Shown: positions 52,898-61,949, counted from the first letter of the stretch. The stretch is DNA of 64,000 bases from Neobacillus novalis NBRC 102450 (GCF_001591805.1 NZ_BCVP01000017.1:140087-204086), one strand, 5' to 3'. Notes: generated by a model not told the origin, from the letters alone. Program-made: numbers and translations.

Positions 52898-53556
52898 ATA
52901 TTTTACTAGCTGAAGACGATACCCGGCTTGGAAAGCTGATTTCACACATGCTTATAAAAAAGGGCGGCTACCGTGTCGATTGGGTTGAGCAAGGCGAGGA
53001 TGCGTATGATTACGCGCTCGCTTCCCATTATGATGTGGTTATTCTAGATTGGATGATGCCTGTAAAGGATGGTATTTCCGTTTGCCGCGAGCTCCGATCA
53101 GAAGGATATGGCGGCCCGATATTAATGCTAACCGCAAAGGATGCAGTCCAGGACAGGGTCGAAGGGCTTGATGCGGGGGCGGATGATTATCTGGTGAAGC
53201 CGTTTGAAATCGATGAACTATTAGCCCGTCTTCGTTCACTGTCACGCCGTAATTTTGCTCCCATTCAGGAGGAATCCGTTTCATTTGGCCAGTTTACATT
53301 GAACCGGACAAGCCGGAACTTAGCGGTCTCTGGAAATGAGATTCAGCTGTCTCCAAAGGAGTTTCAATTGCTTGATTTGCTGCTGCAAAACAAAGGGCAA
53401 GTGCTGACAAGGGAAATTATTCTCGATCGCATTTGGGGATATGATGCCGATGTTTCTTATAAAATTGTCGATGCAACGGTGAAGCTTTTACGAAAAAAAC
53501 TGGACGTGGATATCATTCATAGTATCCGCGGGGTAGGGTATAAACTTGAAGGATAA
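52894..53556 (+). CDS. OmpR-family response regulator
   Basis: A 220-aa regulator with a receiver domain (phosphoacceptor D52 in VVILDWMMP, Lys in LVKPF) and a C-terminal winged-helix DNA-binding domain (about 128-218, with LSPKEFQLLDLLL, TREIILDRIWGYD and IRGVGYKLE). The TTG at 52894 overlaps the stop of the upstream membrane gene as TTGA, and AGGGGGAAGG precedes it. It is co-transcribed with the kinase gene, with which it overlaps by 11 bases. The regulon is unknown. The His-rich membrane genes on either side are candidates. Confidence 0.93.
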   Translation: MNILLAEDDTRLGKLISHMLIKKGGYRVDWVEQGEDAYDYALASHYDVVILDWMMPVKDGISVCRELRSEGYGGPILMLTAKDAVQDRVEGLDAGADDYLVKPFEIDELLARLRSLSRRNFAPIQEESVSFGQFTLNRTSRNLAVSGNEIQLSPKEFQLLDLLLQNKGQVLTREIILDRIWGYDADVSYKIVDATVKLLRKKLDVDIIHSIRGVGYKLEG

Positions 53557-54934
53557 ATTACGCAAAATCGTTGAAAGCATTTTTGGCGGGGATGTTTTGA
53601 ACCGGACGCAAAAGCGTTTAACACTCTATAATAGTGGATTGCTGATGATCTTCCTTTGTCTGTTCGCTGCGATTGTCTATTTGCTTTTATATACCGCAAT
53701 GGCCTATCAGGAACAGCAGACATTACAGAATTTGATTCATCAAACGGTCTACTATCAAGAAGAACTGCAAACTAAATCGGATAATCCGCGGGAAGATCTG
53801 TTAATGTCCGGTAATGAAGAACTTTTTTATTATTCCATCCTCAATTCCTCAGGTGACGTGCTGGCAGAAAATAGCCGGATTTCTCCTAGTCAATCGATTA
53901 CCGATAGCATCCGCAGCTGGGGCCCGAGGGAGGGAGAAACACTATCGAGGGAAATTACCGTCTTCCCCCCTCCTGATCGAGGTGAAAGGCATGCCCATGA
54001 TGAGCATTTTAAAAGGCACACGATTCATATCCTGCTTGCCGGGCAGCCAATTTATAAAGGAAACCAAATAACGAAGATTGTTTACGTGGGGATTGACCAA
54101 ACTTTACACCATAGGCTGTTACAAATTTTGTTATGGATTCTGTTAGGACTGATTTTATCCTTTTTTCTAGTTGCTTTGGGGATCAGCCACAAAATGGCAA
54201 AAAAGGCCATGGTTCCGGTCCGCCTATCGTTCAAACGTCAACGGGAATTTGTCGCTGATGCCTCACATGAACTGCGAACGCCATTAAGCGTGCTTTATTC
54301 CTCTCTTGAAGTGTTAGATTTAGAGGAAGAAAATCATCTTTCAGATTATTCCCGGCAAGTAATGGAGGATATGAAAGATGAACTGAAGCGGATGACGAAG
54401 CTTGTGGGTGATCTATTAACACTGGCACGCGTTGATTCTGGTGTGGCAAATATGAATATGACGACATTCGATCTTGCGCCAATAGCTATGCAGCTCATCC
54501 GTTCAATACAGCCTGTCTCTAAACAGAAGGACATTCAAGTAACTGCGAATATTCCGCATGTCTTGCAGGTTGTTGGCGATATTGAAAAGCTAAGGCAGTT
54601 GTTTTACATTTTATTGGATAACGCGATCAAATATACACCTGCGAATGGACAGGTATCGGTCACAGTAGCGATTCAAGACAAACATTGGCTCCTTCGGGTA
54701 AAAGATACAGGTTTAGGCATTCAGCCGGAAGATCAGCAGAAGATTTTCGACCGGTTTTTTCGAGCTGATAAGCATCGTTCCCGTCAATTAGGCGGTGTCG
54801 GGCTGGGTCTTTCCATTGCCCATTGGATTGTCACCTCACATGAAGGCTCAATAACAGTTGAAAGTGAATTCGGAAAAGGCAGTGAATTTATCGTCCGAAT
54901 TCCACTTTTACTAAAGAAAACTGCCACTGGATAA
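53546..54934 (+). CDS. Sensor histidine kinase
   Basis: A 462-aa membrane kinase. Two helices (about 28-50 and 190-212) flank an extracytoplasmic sensor of about 140 residues. HisKA carries H241 in DASHELRTPLS, and the ATPase domain has LLDNAIKYTP, DTGLGI and GGVGLGLSIA. A HAMP domain is very short or missing. The TTG start at 53546 lies inside the regulator gene. No ligand motif is clear, although HAHDEHFKRH in the sensor near residue 151 is His-rich and might bind metal. Confidence 0.92.
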   Translation: MKDKLRKIVESIFGGDVLNRTQKRLTLYNSGLLMIFLCLFAAIVYLLLYTAMAYQEQQTLQNLIHQTVYYQEELQTKSDNPREDLLMSGNEELFYYSILNSSGDVLAENSRISPSQSITDSIRSWGPREGETLSREITVFPPPDRGERHAHDEHFKRHTIHILLAGQPIYKGNQITKIVYVGIDQTLHHRLLQILLWILLGLILSFFLVALGISHKMAKKAMVPVRLSFKRQREFVADASHELRTPLSVLYSSLEVLDLEEENHLSDYSRQVMEDMKDELKRMTKLVGDLLTLARVDSGVANMNMTTFDLAPIAMQLIRSIQPVSKQKDIQVTANIPHVLQVVGDIEKLRQLFYILLDNAIKYTPANGQVSVTVAIQDKHWLLRVKDTGLGIQPEDQQKIFDRFFRADKHRSRQLGGVGLGLSIAHWIVTSHEGSITVESEFGKGSEFIVRIPLLLKKTATG

Positions 54935-54948
54935 GTGGCAGTTTTTTT
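54919..54948 (+). terminator. Terminator after the two-component operon
   Basis: AACTGCCACT (54919-54928) pairs with AGTGGCAGTT (54934-54943) and runs into seven T residues. The kinase stop codon lies in the loop. Confidence 0.92.
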
Positions 54949-55184
54949 GTGGTCTTGGGAAATTATAGATTCATTTGGGTATGGATAACTTATCCTATAC
55001 TCCCAATGGAAAAGAAAGGGCATCAAGAAAATGAAAAGTATATACTTTCCGAAAATTATTTCAATGTTAAGACAAGGGAACGGATGGAAGGAACGGATTC
55101 TAATCGATTTGTTAGGAAACGAAGAAGGGCTGTTTTAAGCATATTCTTATTACTAGCAAGATGAAGTAACACTAGGAAATGCAG
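54949..55184 (+). other. Region with possible decayed plus-strand gene fragments
   Basis: Short plausible protein pieces lie here in different frames: MKSIYFPKIISMLRQGNGWK.. (55031-55138, 35 codons, with AAAGGG 13 bases before it), and ASFDEAQAIMLSREDLRKE ending in TGA at 55243, with a stop just before it. Neither has convincing start signals. The second piece overlaps the 3' end of the minus-strand gene. I treat the region as a possible remnant of one gene and do not call a CDS. Confidence 0.3.
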
Positions 55185-55712
55185 CTAGTTTTGATGAGGC
55201 ACAAGCCATAATGCTATCCAGAGAAGATTTAAGAAAAGAGTGAAAGGAATACCAGGAACGGAAGTTGACGGTAACAGTGAAGTACCAGTTTCAGTTCCTA
55301 ACGTTGTGAAACCAGATTTTTTCTGAGCTTGTCTTTCTTTTTCCTTTGCTACTTCAATATCCATCTCTTCCTTAGTAAGTTCAATAGAAACAGACTTAAG
55401 CGCAGGCTTATTCTCTAAAACACCTAGTGTATTCAGATCAGATGTAGTAGTTGTTGTTTTTACATATTTGGTAACTATTGAGACTTCGGTAGCTTTAATA
55501 TCCTTATTCAAGTTAAAAGCTTCTTCGTTCATGATTTGAATGTCTAGTGGCTCAAACCCTTGAGATAATAAATTGTTATACTCAACCTCAGTCATATTAA
55601 TCCCATTATCATTTACATAATAAGTTGGTGACTGCGCATTAGCAGAGGTTGCAAGACTAAAACCAAACGCCAAAAATAAAGCCCAATAAAATACCACTAA
55701 AATCTTTTTCAT
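55185..55712 (-). CDS. Hypothetical secreted protein
   Basis: A 175-aa protein with a clear signal peptide (about 1-27, ending SANA). The mature part starts YYVNDNGINMTEVEYNNLLSQGF, resembling small exported Bacillus proteins of unknown role. A Thr-rich stretch near 90, a charged coil KEEMDIEVAKEKERQAQKK and a hydrophobic C-terminus (LFLNLLWIALWLV) follow, perhaps a membrane anchor. The last 25 residues could also be a run-on after a truncation, since an open plus-strand frame covers the same bases. The ATG at 55712 has GGAGG upstream. Confidence 0.6.
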   Translation of the reverse strand: MKKILVVFYWALFLAFGFSLATSANAQSPTYYVNDNGINMTEVEYNNLLSQGFEPLDIQIMNEEAFNLNKDIKATEVSIVTKYVKTTTTTSDLNTLGVLENKPALKSVSIELTKEEMDIEVAKEKERQAQKKSGFTTLGTETGTSLLPSTSVPGIPFTLFLNLLWIALWLVPHQN

Positions 55713-55735
55713 ATTTTCCCTCCAATATTAGGGGA

Positions 55736-55909
55736 CTAACGACCATTTTGTTTAATGTAGGAAAAAAAAGTTTCGGCCGAGTATATAAAATCATGAAGCA
55801 TCTTTGTTAAATGAACTATCTCAACAAAAATTGCTACCAAAATACATAGTATAAGCACTAATATAAAGCTATTAAAAGTTTGCAGGCCATCCTTATTTTT
55901 ATCAATCAT
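55736..55909 (-). CDS. Small single-pass membrane protein
   Basis: A 57-aa protein with one long hydrophobic helix (FILVLILCILVAIFVEIVHL). The ATG at 55909 follows GGGGGGAG at good spacing, while an in-frame start five codons up lies before that site. It is 23 bases upstream of the secreted hypothetical gene in the same direction, so the two may form one unit. Not recognised. Confidence 0.5.
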   Translation of the reverse strand: MIDKNKDGLQTFNSFILVLILCILVAIFVEIVHLTKMLHDFIYSAETFFSYIKQNGR

Positions 55910-56178
55910 TTTTTCTCCCCCCATCCCCTTAATTCGAATTTACAACTTTAGGAAATAAAGATATATAAAATACGTTCGACAATAACCGACAGTTTATTGC
56001 AAATATCATAATTCAGTGATTTAAACATTGATAAATTTTGTTGGGTTTTCAAGACGACAGGTAGACGACGGATTTATGAAAAAATCTTTTTAAAAAATGA
56101 TAGAGTTGGTTCTATTTTTCACTCTCTTTTCTCTATTCTTTTTTATAATCCAACTATCAACAGGAAAGGGATGATGAA

Positions 56179-56790
56179 GTGAAAGAGAAAAAGAAGAAAA
56201 AAAGCCGGAAGTGGTTTCTGCTAGGGATTGGGCTAGTTGCTCTGATCTCACTTGCAATCCTTTTTACCGGCATGGATGGAAGGCGGCATCTAGATAACCT
56301 CTCAATGCCAAAACAGGCGGAAGGAGTCATGAGGGATACGATTCAGAAAGGACGGGATATTGCTGGCAATTTCAATATGAAGTCGTTTCATGAGCGAGAA
56401 GACGGTGGACGGGCTGCAATGCAGCATGGTTCGAAATACGAGGGGCATGGTGACGAAATGATGGGACATCGCCATGGCTTACATGAACATCACGGTCCCG
56501 AAGCTGGTAAATACTTAGTAGGATTAGGTGCACTGTTTGCGTTGCTGCTTGGTTGGTACTTGCGAAGAGTGAAAGGGAAGAGGCTTATGGGAAATCTATT
56601 AATACTAGTAGGAATTCTTCCAATCCTTCCGTTTGTGCTCATAGGTATACTCATTTACTGGTTAGTAAAAAAGGTTCGTTCAGGCAAACAAAACATAGTA
56701 TCAGAACCACTTTCTCATTTTCCTGATAGCTCGCTAAACGCTCAGCTTTTGGATGAATGGGAACGTAAAATGAAAATGGAGGAGAAATAA
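56179..56790 (+). CDS. His-rich membrane protein upstream of pspA
   Basis: A 203-aa protein: Lys-rich N-terminus, a helix at about 14-31, a His/Met-rich outer loop (HGDEMMGHRHGLHEHHGPEAGK, near residues 94-115), two more helices (about 115-165) and a charged C-terminal tail. It starts with GTG at 56179 after AGGAAAGGGATG and ends one base before pspA. The pairing resembles the LiaI-LiaH idea of a membrane anchor plus PspA-like protein. The His-rich loop suggests binding of a metal such as copper or zinc, but this is inference. Confidence 0.65.
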   Translation: MKEKKKKKSRKWFLLGIGLVALISLAILFTGMDGRRHLDNLSMPKQAEGVMRDTIQKGRDIAGNFNMKSFHEREDGGRAAMQHGSKYEGHGDEMMGHRHGLHEHHGPEAGKYLVGLGALFALLLGWYLRRVKGKRLMGNLLILVGILPILPFVLIGILIYWLVKKVRSGKQNIVSEPLSHFPDSSLNAQLLDEWERKMKMEEK

Positions 56791-56791
56791 G

Positions 56792-57427
56792 ATGAACTTA
56801 TTTAAAAGAATTAAAAATTTGATAACGGCAGATCTTCACGAAGTTTTGGATAAGTGTGAAAACCCAATGACCATGCTTCAACACCATTTACGGGAAATGG
56901 ACGGGCAGGTTGCCGAGGCAAAGAAAGCATTAGCCCATCAATTTTATTTAGAAAAAAGGTATGAAATATTAATCGCTGCGGGGGAAGAAAATGTTGCCAA
57001 GCGCGCCCGCCAGGCGGAGCTAGCCGTTTCAAAAGGTGATGATTCGATTGCTAAAATCGCCTTGCAAGAAAAAATCACCGAGGAAGCTAAAGTTCAAATG
57101 CTTCAAGACCAAGCTGCGATTACGAAAGCTAACACAGCGAAACTTATTGAACAAATTGAAAAACTAAAAGCACATTATCAGGAATTCCAATTCAAGAAAT
57201 TAGAGTTAGAGTCAAAAGTTCATGCAGCTATGGCAATCAAACAAGGACAGGAAATGATGGCAGCCTTTCAATTCAAAGGTGCTTCAAAGGGAATAGCAAA
57301 AGCACAAGAATACGTGTACAAGCTTGAAGCAGAAGCACAAGCCAGTCAGCATTTTTACACACCATCACCAGTCATTTCCGTTGAACTTCAAGACGAAGTA
57401 GAAAAACAACTTGCTAGCTTAAAATAA
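56792..57427 (+). CDS. PspA/IM30 family phage-shock protein
   Basis: A 211-aa, almost fully helical coiled-coil protein. The family start MNLFKRIKNLITADLHEVLDK and CENPMTMLQHHLREM are characteristic of PspA/LiaH, and NLFKRI should form the amphipathic membrane-binding helix. Such proteins form rings that protect a leaking membrane. It is translated right after the His-rich membrane gene (one-base gap), so they belong to one stress operon. The ATG follows GGAGGAG. Confidence 0.93.
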   Translation: MNLFKRIKNLITADLHEVLDKCENPMTMLQHHLREMDGQVAEAKKALAHQFYLEKRYEILIAAGEENVAKRARQAELAVSKGDDSIAKIALQEKITEEAKVQMLQDQAAITKANTAKLIEQIEKLKAHYQEFQFKKLELESKVHAAMAIKQGQEMMAAFQFKGASKGIAKAQEYVYKLEAEAQASQHFYTPSPVISVELQDEVEKQLASLK

Positions 57428-57442
57428 GCACACTAATAGGAC

Positions 57443-57470
57443 AAGGGGACAGGCTATTTTGTCCCTTTTT
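57443..57470 (+). terminator. Terminator after pspA
   Basis: AAGGGGACA (57443-57451) pairs with TGTCCCTT (57460-57467), followed by T residues. It is of the GGGACA..TGTCCC family. Confidence 0.78.
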
Positions 57471-57572
57471 CATTGCCATCAACGGAGCTAGAACTTTATA
57501 GCAGCGAATGGGTACTTCGTTTCCAAGAAAGAAGCAACCGTTCTAATGCATAATTGCAATGATGCTATTATG

Positions 57573-57599
57573 AGACACAGGGACAGGTTCCCTGTGTCT
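57573..57599. repeat. Stand-alone hairpin of the GGGACAGG family
   Basis: AGACACAGGGA (57573-57583) and TCCCTGTGTCT (57589-57599) form a perfect 11-bp stem around CAGGT. It is about 150 bases from the pspA stop and so is not needed as its terminator. It is the clearest isolated copy of this family. A further half copy (AGGTTCCTGTCC) follows at about 57620. Confidence 0.75.
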
Positions 57600-57719
57600 T
57601 TTAAATACTAAAAATGTCAAGGTTCCTGTCCTCCCGTCTCTGTCGAAGTTTGTCCTAATAACGATGGTTAATTTTTGCATAAACTAGTATAATGAAGTAA
57701 AGAAAGGAGGGATTTGAAA

Positions 57720-57977
57720 GTGGAAAGGAATCAAATGGACAGAATGGAAGAAATGTTAGCGAGTATAATTTCAATGGTGGGAAACATGAACGAAAAACTG
57801 CAAAGTATGGATCAGGAAATACACTTCATAAGGGAAGATATTTCAAGCGTAAAAGGAGAAACAACAGATATAAAAAATACTCTTGCTGATATGCAGGCAG
57901 ACCAGGATCATATCTGGGAAAATGCAGCCAAAAATGAAAGAGAATTAGCAAAATTTAAAAGGCATCTTCAAGTTTAA
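57720..57977 (+). CDS. Small coiled-coil protein
   Basis: An 85-aa hydrophilic protein with heptad pattern throughout (MDRMEEMLASIISMVGNM, KLQSMDQEIHFIREDISSV). It looks like a short phage-tail or division-type coil, but no family can be named. GTG 57720 is chosen because GGAGGG lies eight bases before it. A TTG at 57714 overlaps that site. It is a single gene with a hairpin terminator at 58130. Confidence 0.65.
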   Translation: MERNQMDRMEEMLASIISMVGNMNEKLQSMDQEIHFIREDISSVKGETTDIKNTLADMQADQDHIWENAAKNERELAKFKRHLQV

Positions 57978-58129
57978 CCTCGTCCCTGCCACTTCTTAGA
58001 TTTCGACGATTTTTGTCAAATGGGAGTGTTTGTTTTTGGGCAACCTTCTACTTAGTGTAAAGCACCCTTCAACTATATTTTCTCTCCATATGAAGAATAT
58101 TCAAACACCTTCAATTTAATAGTGATATA

Positions 58130-58163
58130 AAAAGGACGGTTTCTTCTTGAAACCGGTCTTTTT
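58130..58163 (+). terminator. Hairpin after the coiled-coil gene
   Basis: GACGGTTTC near 58134-58142 pairs with GAAACCGGTC near 58149-58158, with one bulged base, and is flanked by an A-run and a T-run. It probably terminates the coiled-coil gene. Confidence 0.65.
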
Positions 58164-58260
58164 GTTTGGGAACAATAAATAGGAAAGGGGCTGGCAGGAA
58201 AAATTATTTCTATTGTCGAAATAAATACTGTGCGACATTTAAGAATGGGAGGCAATAGGG

Positions 58261-60249
58261 ATGGCAGAAACAAGAGGAATTCAGTCGGAGGATTTATATC
58301 AGTTAAAATCGGTGGCGAACCCACAGTTGGCCCCTGACGGGAAGTCCTACGTTTATGTGCAAACGACGATTGACGAGGAAACGGATGAATATCAGGCACA
58401 TCTATTTTTTCAAACACTTGAGGATGAAAGCGAAGCAGTTCAATGGACGTATGGTAAAGGACGGAATCACTCGCCGTGCTGGTCGCCGGATGGAACGCAT
58501 ATTGCGTTTGTATCCAATCGGAGCGGGAAAAATCAACTTTATTTATTAAATGTAAATGGCGGGGAAGCGCGGCAATTAACGTTTCTTGCAAGCGGGGCAA
58601 GCAACCCTGTTTGGTCACCGGATGGAACAAAGCTTGCGTTCAACACTTCGCTCAAAACGGATAAAACGATTTTTGACGAAGAAGAAAAAGAAGTGAAAAA
58701 GACCGTGCCGCTTGAAGTGACGAAGATGAAATATAAATCGGATGACGGGGGATTTTGGCAGGGGGATTACAAACAGGTCGCGCTGGTAGATGTGAAAAGC
58801 GGCGACTTAACGCAGCTCACTGATGGCGCTTATCATGTAAGTCTCTATTGCTGGTCGCCGGACGGAAAATACCTCGCGGTTGGCGCTGATTTTACGGAAG
58901 AAACGGATTTATCATTTATTCATGATGTGTATCTGTTGGATATCGCACAGCAGGAATTCATTCCCGTGACAAATGGGGCCGGCTATTTTGACAGTGTATC
59001 TTGGTCACCGGAAGGGAATTATCTAGGCATGTTTGGACATCAGCGGGAGTTTGAAAATGCAACCCATCCAAAGGTCTGGCTATTCGAAATCCATTCGAAA
59101 AAATTAGATTGTTTGACGAGTAATTGGGATGTGCCAGTGGGTGATTTTATGGTCGGCGATTTCCAGCAGGGAGCGGTGTCTCCGGGGTTATTGTGGTCGA
59201 ATGACAGCAAGGGATTTTATTTTATTGGCTCGGAACAAGGCAATACAAATATTTATTTCGGTGATGTGAACAGCGGCGGGATTCAGCCGGTTTATACGGA
59301 CGGCGGGCATGTTTATGGCATGTCGATACATAGCGCAACGCAAAAAGCGGTAATCGCGTTAAGCAAGCCGACAGCAATCAGCGATCTGTATCTGCTATCT
59401 TTAAGCGGCGAACCGTCTTCACTTGAAAAGTTGACCGATGTAAATGGATCGTTTTTACAAGATGTTGTGCTGTCGAAACCGGAGCCGGTGGAATTTTCAG
59501 GAGCAGATGACCGGAAAGTTTATGGCTGGATGATGAAGCCGCTTGGCTTTGAAGAAGGAAAAAAATACCCGTTAGTCCTTGAGATTCACGGCGGTCCGCA
59601 TGCGATGTATGGAAATACATATATGAATGAGTTTCAACTATTGGCGGCCAAAGGCTACGCAGTATTGTATGTGAATCCGCAAGGCAGCCACGGGTATGGG
59701 CAGGAATTTGTCAATGCGGTACGCGGTGATTATGGCGGCGGCGACTACCAGGATTTAATGCTCGCTGTCGATTCTGCGTTGGAGCAGTATGACTTCATTG
59801 ATGAAAATCGCCTCGGTGTGACTGGGGGAAGCTACGGCGGCTTCATGACGAACTGGATTGTCGGTCATACAAACCGCTTTAAGGCGGCAGTGACACAGCG
59901 TTCCATTTCAAACTGGATCAGCTTTTACGGTGTCAGTGATATCGGCTATTATTTCACAGAGTGGCAAATCAAAGCGGACTTCCGTGATATTCAAACGCTT
60001 TGGAAGCATTCGCCGCTTGCTTACGTGGAAAAGGTGGAGACACCATTACTAATTCTTCATAGTGAGAAGGATTACCGCTGTCCAATCGAGCAGGCAGAGC
60101 AATTGTTTATTGCCTTAAAACGCTTAGGCCAGAAAACCAAATTGGTCCGCTTCCCTGAAGAAAACCACGAGCTTTCCAGAAGCGGGAAGCCAAGCCTGCG
60201 CAAAAGCCGGCTGGATTACATTGTGAACTGGTTTGAGGAGAATTTATAA
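58261..60249 (+). CDS. yuxL: S9 family acylaminoacyl peptidase (YuxL-like)
   Basis: A 662-aa prolyl-oligopeptidase-type serine peptidase. A beta-propeller (about 10-390) shows TolB-like repeats WSPDGTHIAFVSN, WSPDGTKLAFN and WSPDGKYLAV. The alpha/beta hydrolase domain (about 420-660) has S524 in GGSYGGFM, D604 in SEKDYRCP and H636 in ENHELSR. No signal peptide, so it is cytosolic and probably degrades oligopeptides. The ATG at 58261 follows GGGAGG. It is monocistronic. Confidence 0.92.
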   Translation: MAETRGIQSEDLYQLKSVANPQLAPDGKSYVYVQTTIDEETDEYQAHLFFQTLEDESEAVQWTYGKGRNHSPCWSPDGTHIAFVSNRSGKNQLYLLNVNGGEARQLTFLASGASNPVWSPDGTKLAFNTSLKTDKTIFDEEEKEVKKTVPLEVTKMKYKSDDGGFWQGDYKQVALVDVKSGDLTQLTDGAYHVSLYCWSPDGKYLAVGADFTEETDLSFIHDVYLLDIAQQEFIPVTNGAGYFDSVSWSPEGNYLGMFGHQREFENATHPKVWLFEIHSKKLDCLTSNWDVPVGDFMVGDFQQGAVSPGLLWSNDSKGFYFIGSEQGNTNIYFGDVNSGGIQPVYTDGGHVYGMSIHSATQKAVIALSKPTAISDLYLLSLSGEPSSLEKLTDVNGSFLQDVVLSKPEPVEFSGADDRKVYGWMMKPLGFEEGKKYPLVLEIHGGPHAMYGNTYMNEFQLLAAKGYAVLYVNPQGSHGYGQEFVNAVRGDYGGGDYQDLMLAVDSALEQYDFIDENRLGVTGGSYGGFMTNWIVGHTNRFKAAVTQRSISNWISFYGVSDIGYYFTEWQIKADFRDIQTLWKHSPLAYVEKVETPLLILHSEKDYRCPIEQAEQLFIALKRLGQKTKLVRFPEENHELSRSGKPSLRKSRLDYIVNWFEENL

Positions 60250-60290
60250 TTTGTGCCGGACCAGGAATGGTCTTTGGTGGTTTGAAAAAG

Positions 60291-60320
60291 GCCGGATTCG
60301 AGATGAATCCGGCTTAATTT
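60291..60320. terminator. Bidirectional terminator after yuxL
   Basis: GCCGGATTC (60291-60299) pairs with GAATCCGGC (60305-60313), with A residues to the left and TTAATTTTTT to the right. It serves yuxL and the convergent LysM-GH18 gene. Confidence 0.9.
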
Positions 60321-60322
60321 TT

Positions 60323-61735
60323 TCAACTTAATTTTTTGATCGTAAAATTATCCTTCAACAATGCCCAGTTCTGCGGGTAAGGATAGCCTAACGCCCAGTA
60401 GCTGACACCGCGAAGATTAAATTGTTTGACCAGATCGAACTTTGCTTGGGCGCTCCGTGCATCTTCAAACCATACTTCGTGACCCAGGCCTTGCTCATCT
60501 GTGTAGCGGAAAAATGGTGATTGCGTTGTTGGATCATACTGGATGGCAGCACCGTATTTTACAGCCCGTCTAACCGCTTCCTGTGGGCTAAACGTCTCGG
60601 CTTCCTGCCCTTTAACGTGGGGGAGAAGCCAATCCCTGGCATAAATTTGGAAGCCTAAAAATATTTTCTGAGCTGGCATAACGGTAAGGGCATATTCGAC
60701 TACTTTTCTCATCTCGGTAATCGGTGAGATGGCTTGCGGCGGTCCAAGCCTGTATCCCCATTCATAGGTCATTAACACGACAAAATCGGCAATTCGTCCA
60801 TGTGCCGCATAATCGTGGGCTTCATATAACAGACCAGATTGGGTCGCACTTGTTTTTGGGGCAAGGGCAGTTGAGACAAAATATCCTTTCGGGTGTAAGG
60901 CATTAACCACTTGCTGGAGAAACTGATTATATAATTCACGGTCACCTGGCAGTACATTTTCGAAATCAATATTTATCCCTTTATACCCTTTGCTATCCAT
61001 CACTTGAACAATATTTGTGATGATTTTTTCTCTGATGTCCGGGCTTGATAAAATGACATGAGCCTCGTTTGATCCGGCATGAGTAGCTGTAAAGTTAGTC
61101 AGCGACATCATCGGTACAGCTTTTTTAGCCCGGGCAGAAGCAATCATTAAAGTATCTTTAATCGGACTTAATGAACCATCTTCCAAAATCTTATAGGCAA
61201 ATGGACTGAAATAAGTTAACAACTGGCCCAGTTCATTAACAGTTTGGGCTCCTGCTTCATCTGATTGATACGTATAGGCATTGACTTCAATGATTGGCTT
61301 TTTCCGCGGAATAACCAATTGCATGCCGATGGAGATCAGATTAGGGTTCGCAATTTGATTTTCACTGCTGATGGCTTGAACCGTTGTGCCGTACCGGCTG
61401 GCAATTTGCGCTAAGGTTTCTCCGGATTGAACCACATGTGTAATGGCAGGAATAAAAAGGGAGGTGCCGGGATATAAAAGGTTCGGGTTTGTTAATTGGT
61501 TTGCCTGGATAATCGCATTGATTGTCACCCCATATTGCTGTGCGATTGACCAAAGTGTTTCCCCGTATTTGATGACGTGAGATGTACCGGGCTTAGGAAT
61601 GACTAACGATTGTCCGACGACTAACTGATTGGCGTTTGGTAATTCATTGAGCTGAACAATGGAATTCAAATTCACATTATAACGACTTGCAAGCTGCCAC
61701 AATGTATCGCCTCTACTAATGACATGAATAATCAC
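60323..61735 (-). CDS. LysM-GH18 spore cortex-lytic enzyme (SleL/YaaH-like)
   Basis: A 470-aa protein with three N-terminal LysM modules (about 2-45, 52-96 and 101-145), each starting H-V/I..G-E/D-T-L, and a GH18 catalytic domain (about 150-465) with E259 in GINIDFENV. YaaH/SleL proteins cleave N-acetylglucosamine bonds of cortex fragments during germination. It lacks a signal peptide, as expected for a protein made in the mother cell and bound by LysM. The GTG at 61735 is eight bases after AGGAGG. A GTG three codons up overlaps that site. CATATAGTA on the minus strand near 61773 fits a SigK-type -10, a weak hint of late sporulation expression. Confidence 0.88.
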   Translation of the reverse strand: MIIHVISRGDTLWQLASRYNVNLNSIVQLNELPNANQLVVGQSLVIPKPGTSHVIKYGETLWSIAQQYGVTINAIIQANQLTNPNLLYPGTSLFIPAITHVVQSGETLAQIASRYGTTVQAISSENQIANPNLISIGMQLVIPRKKPIIEVNAYTYQSDEAGAQTVNELGQLLTYFSPFAYKILEDGSLSPIKDTLMIASARAKKAVPMMSLTNFTATHAGSNEAHVILSSPDIREKIITNIVQVMDSKGYKGINIDFENVLPGDRELYNQFLQQVVNALHPKGYFVSTALAPKTSATQSGLLYEAHDYAAHGRIADFVVLMTYEWGYRLGPPQAISPITEMRKVVEYALTVMPAQKIFLGFQIYARDWLLPHVKGQEAETFSPQEAVRRAVKYGAAIQYDPTTQSPFFRYTDEQGLGHEVWFEDARSAQAKFDLVKQFNLRGVSYWALGYPYPQNWALLKDNFTIKKLS

Positions 61736-61851
61736 TAGATTCACCTCCTGGGCGTTTTCAGTAATGTACTATATGTACTCGTTACTAAAAGGTGCCTCCT
61801 ATTAAGTTAAATTTCTAGCGTTTAGTGATCAACATTAACAAGTGAAAAGCA

Positions 61852-61882
61852 AAAAGCCGAATCATGAACGATTACGGCTTTT
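61852..61882 (-). terminator. Terminator after the amidase gene
   Basis: AAAAGCCG (61852-61859) pairs with CGGCTTTT (61875-61882). On the minus strand it ends in T residues. It separates the amidase gene from the LysM-GH18 gene, which therefore has its own promoter. Confidence 0.75.
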
Positions 61883-61949
61883 GTTATTGTATTTTTATTC
61901 AGAATTTGCATAAATGGTGCCTGACACCATTTGACAAATGTTGGATTAC

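Noticed and set aside
54949..55164. 71-aa plus-strand ORF after the kinase gene
   Set aside because: Its start lies in the terminator T-run and no ribosome site fits. At best it holds pieces of a decayed gene.
58073..58630. 185-aa minus-strand ORF overlapping the start of yuxL
   Set aside because: It is antisense to clear beta-propeller coding sequence and to its promoter region, with no recognisable motif.
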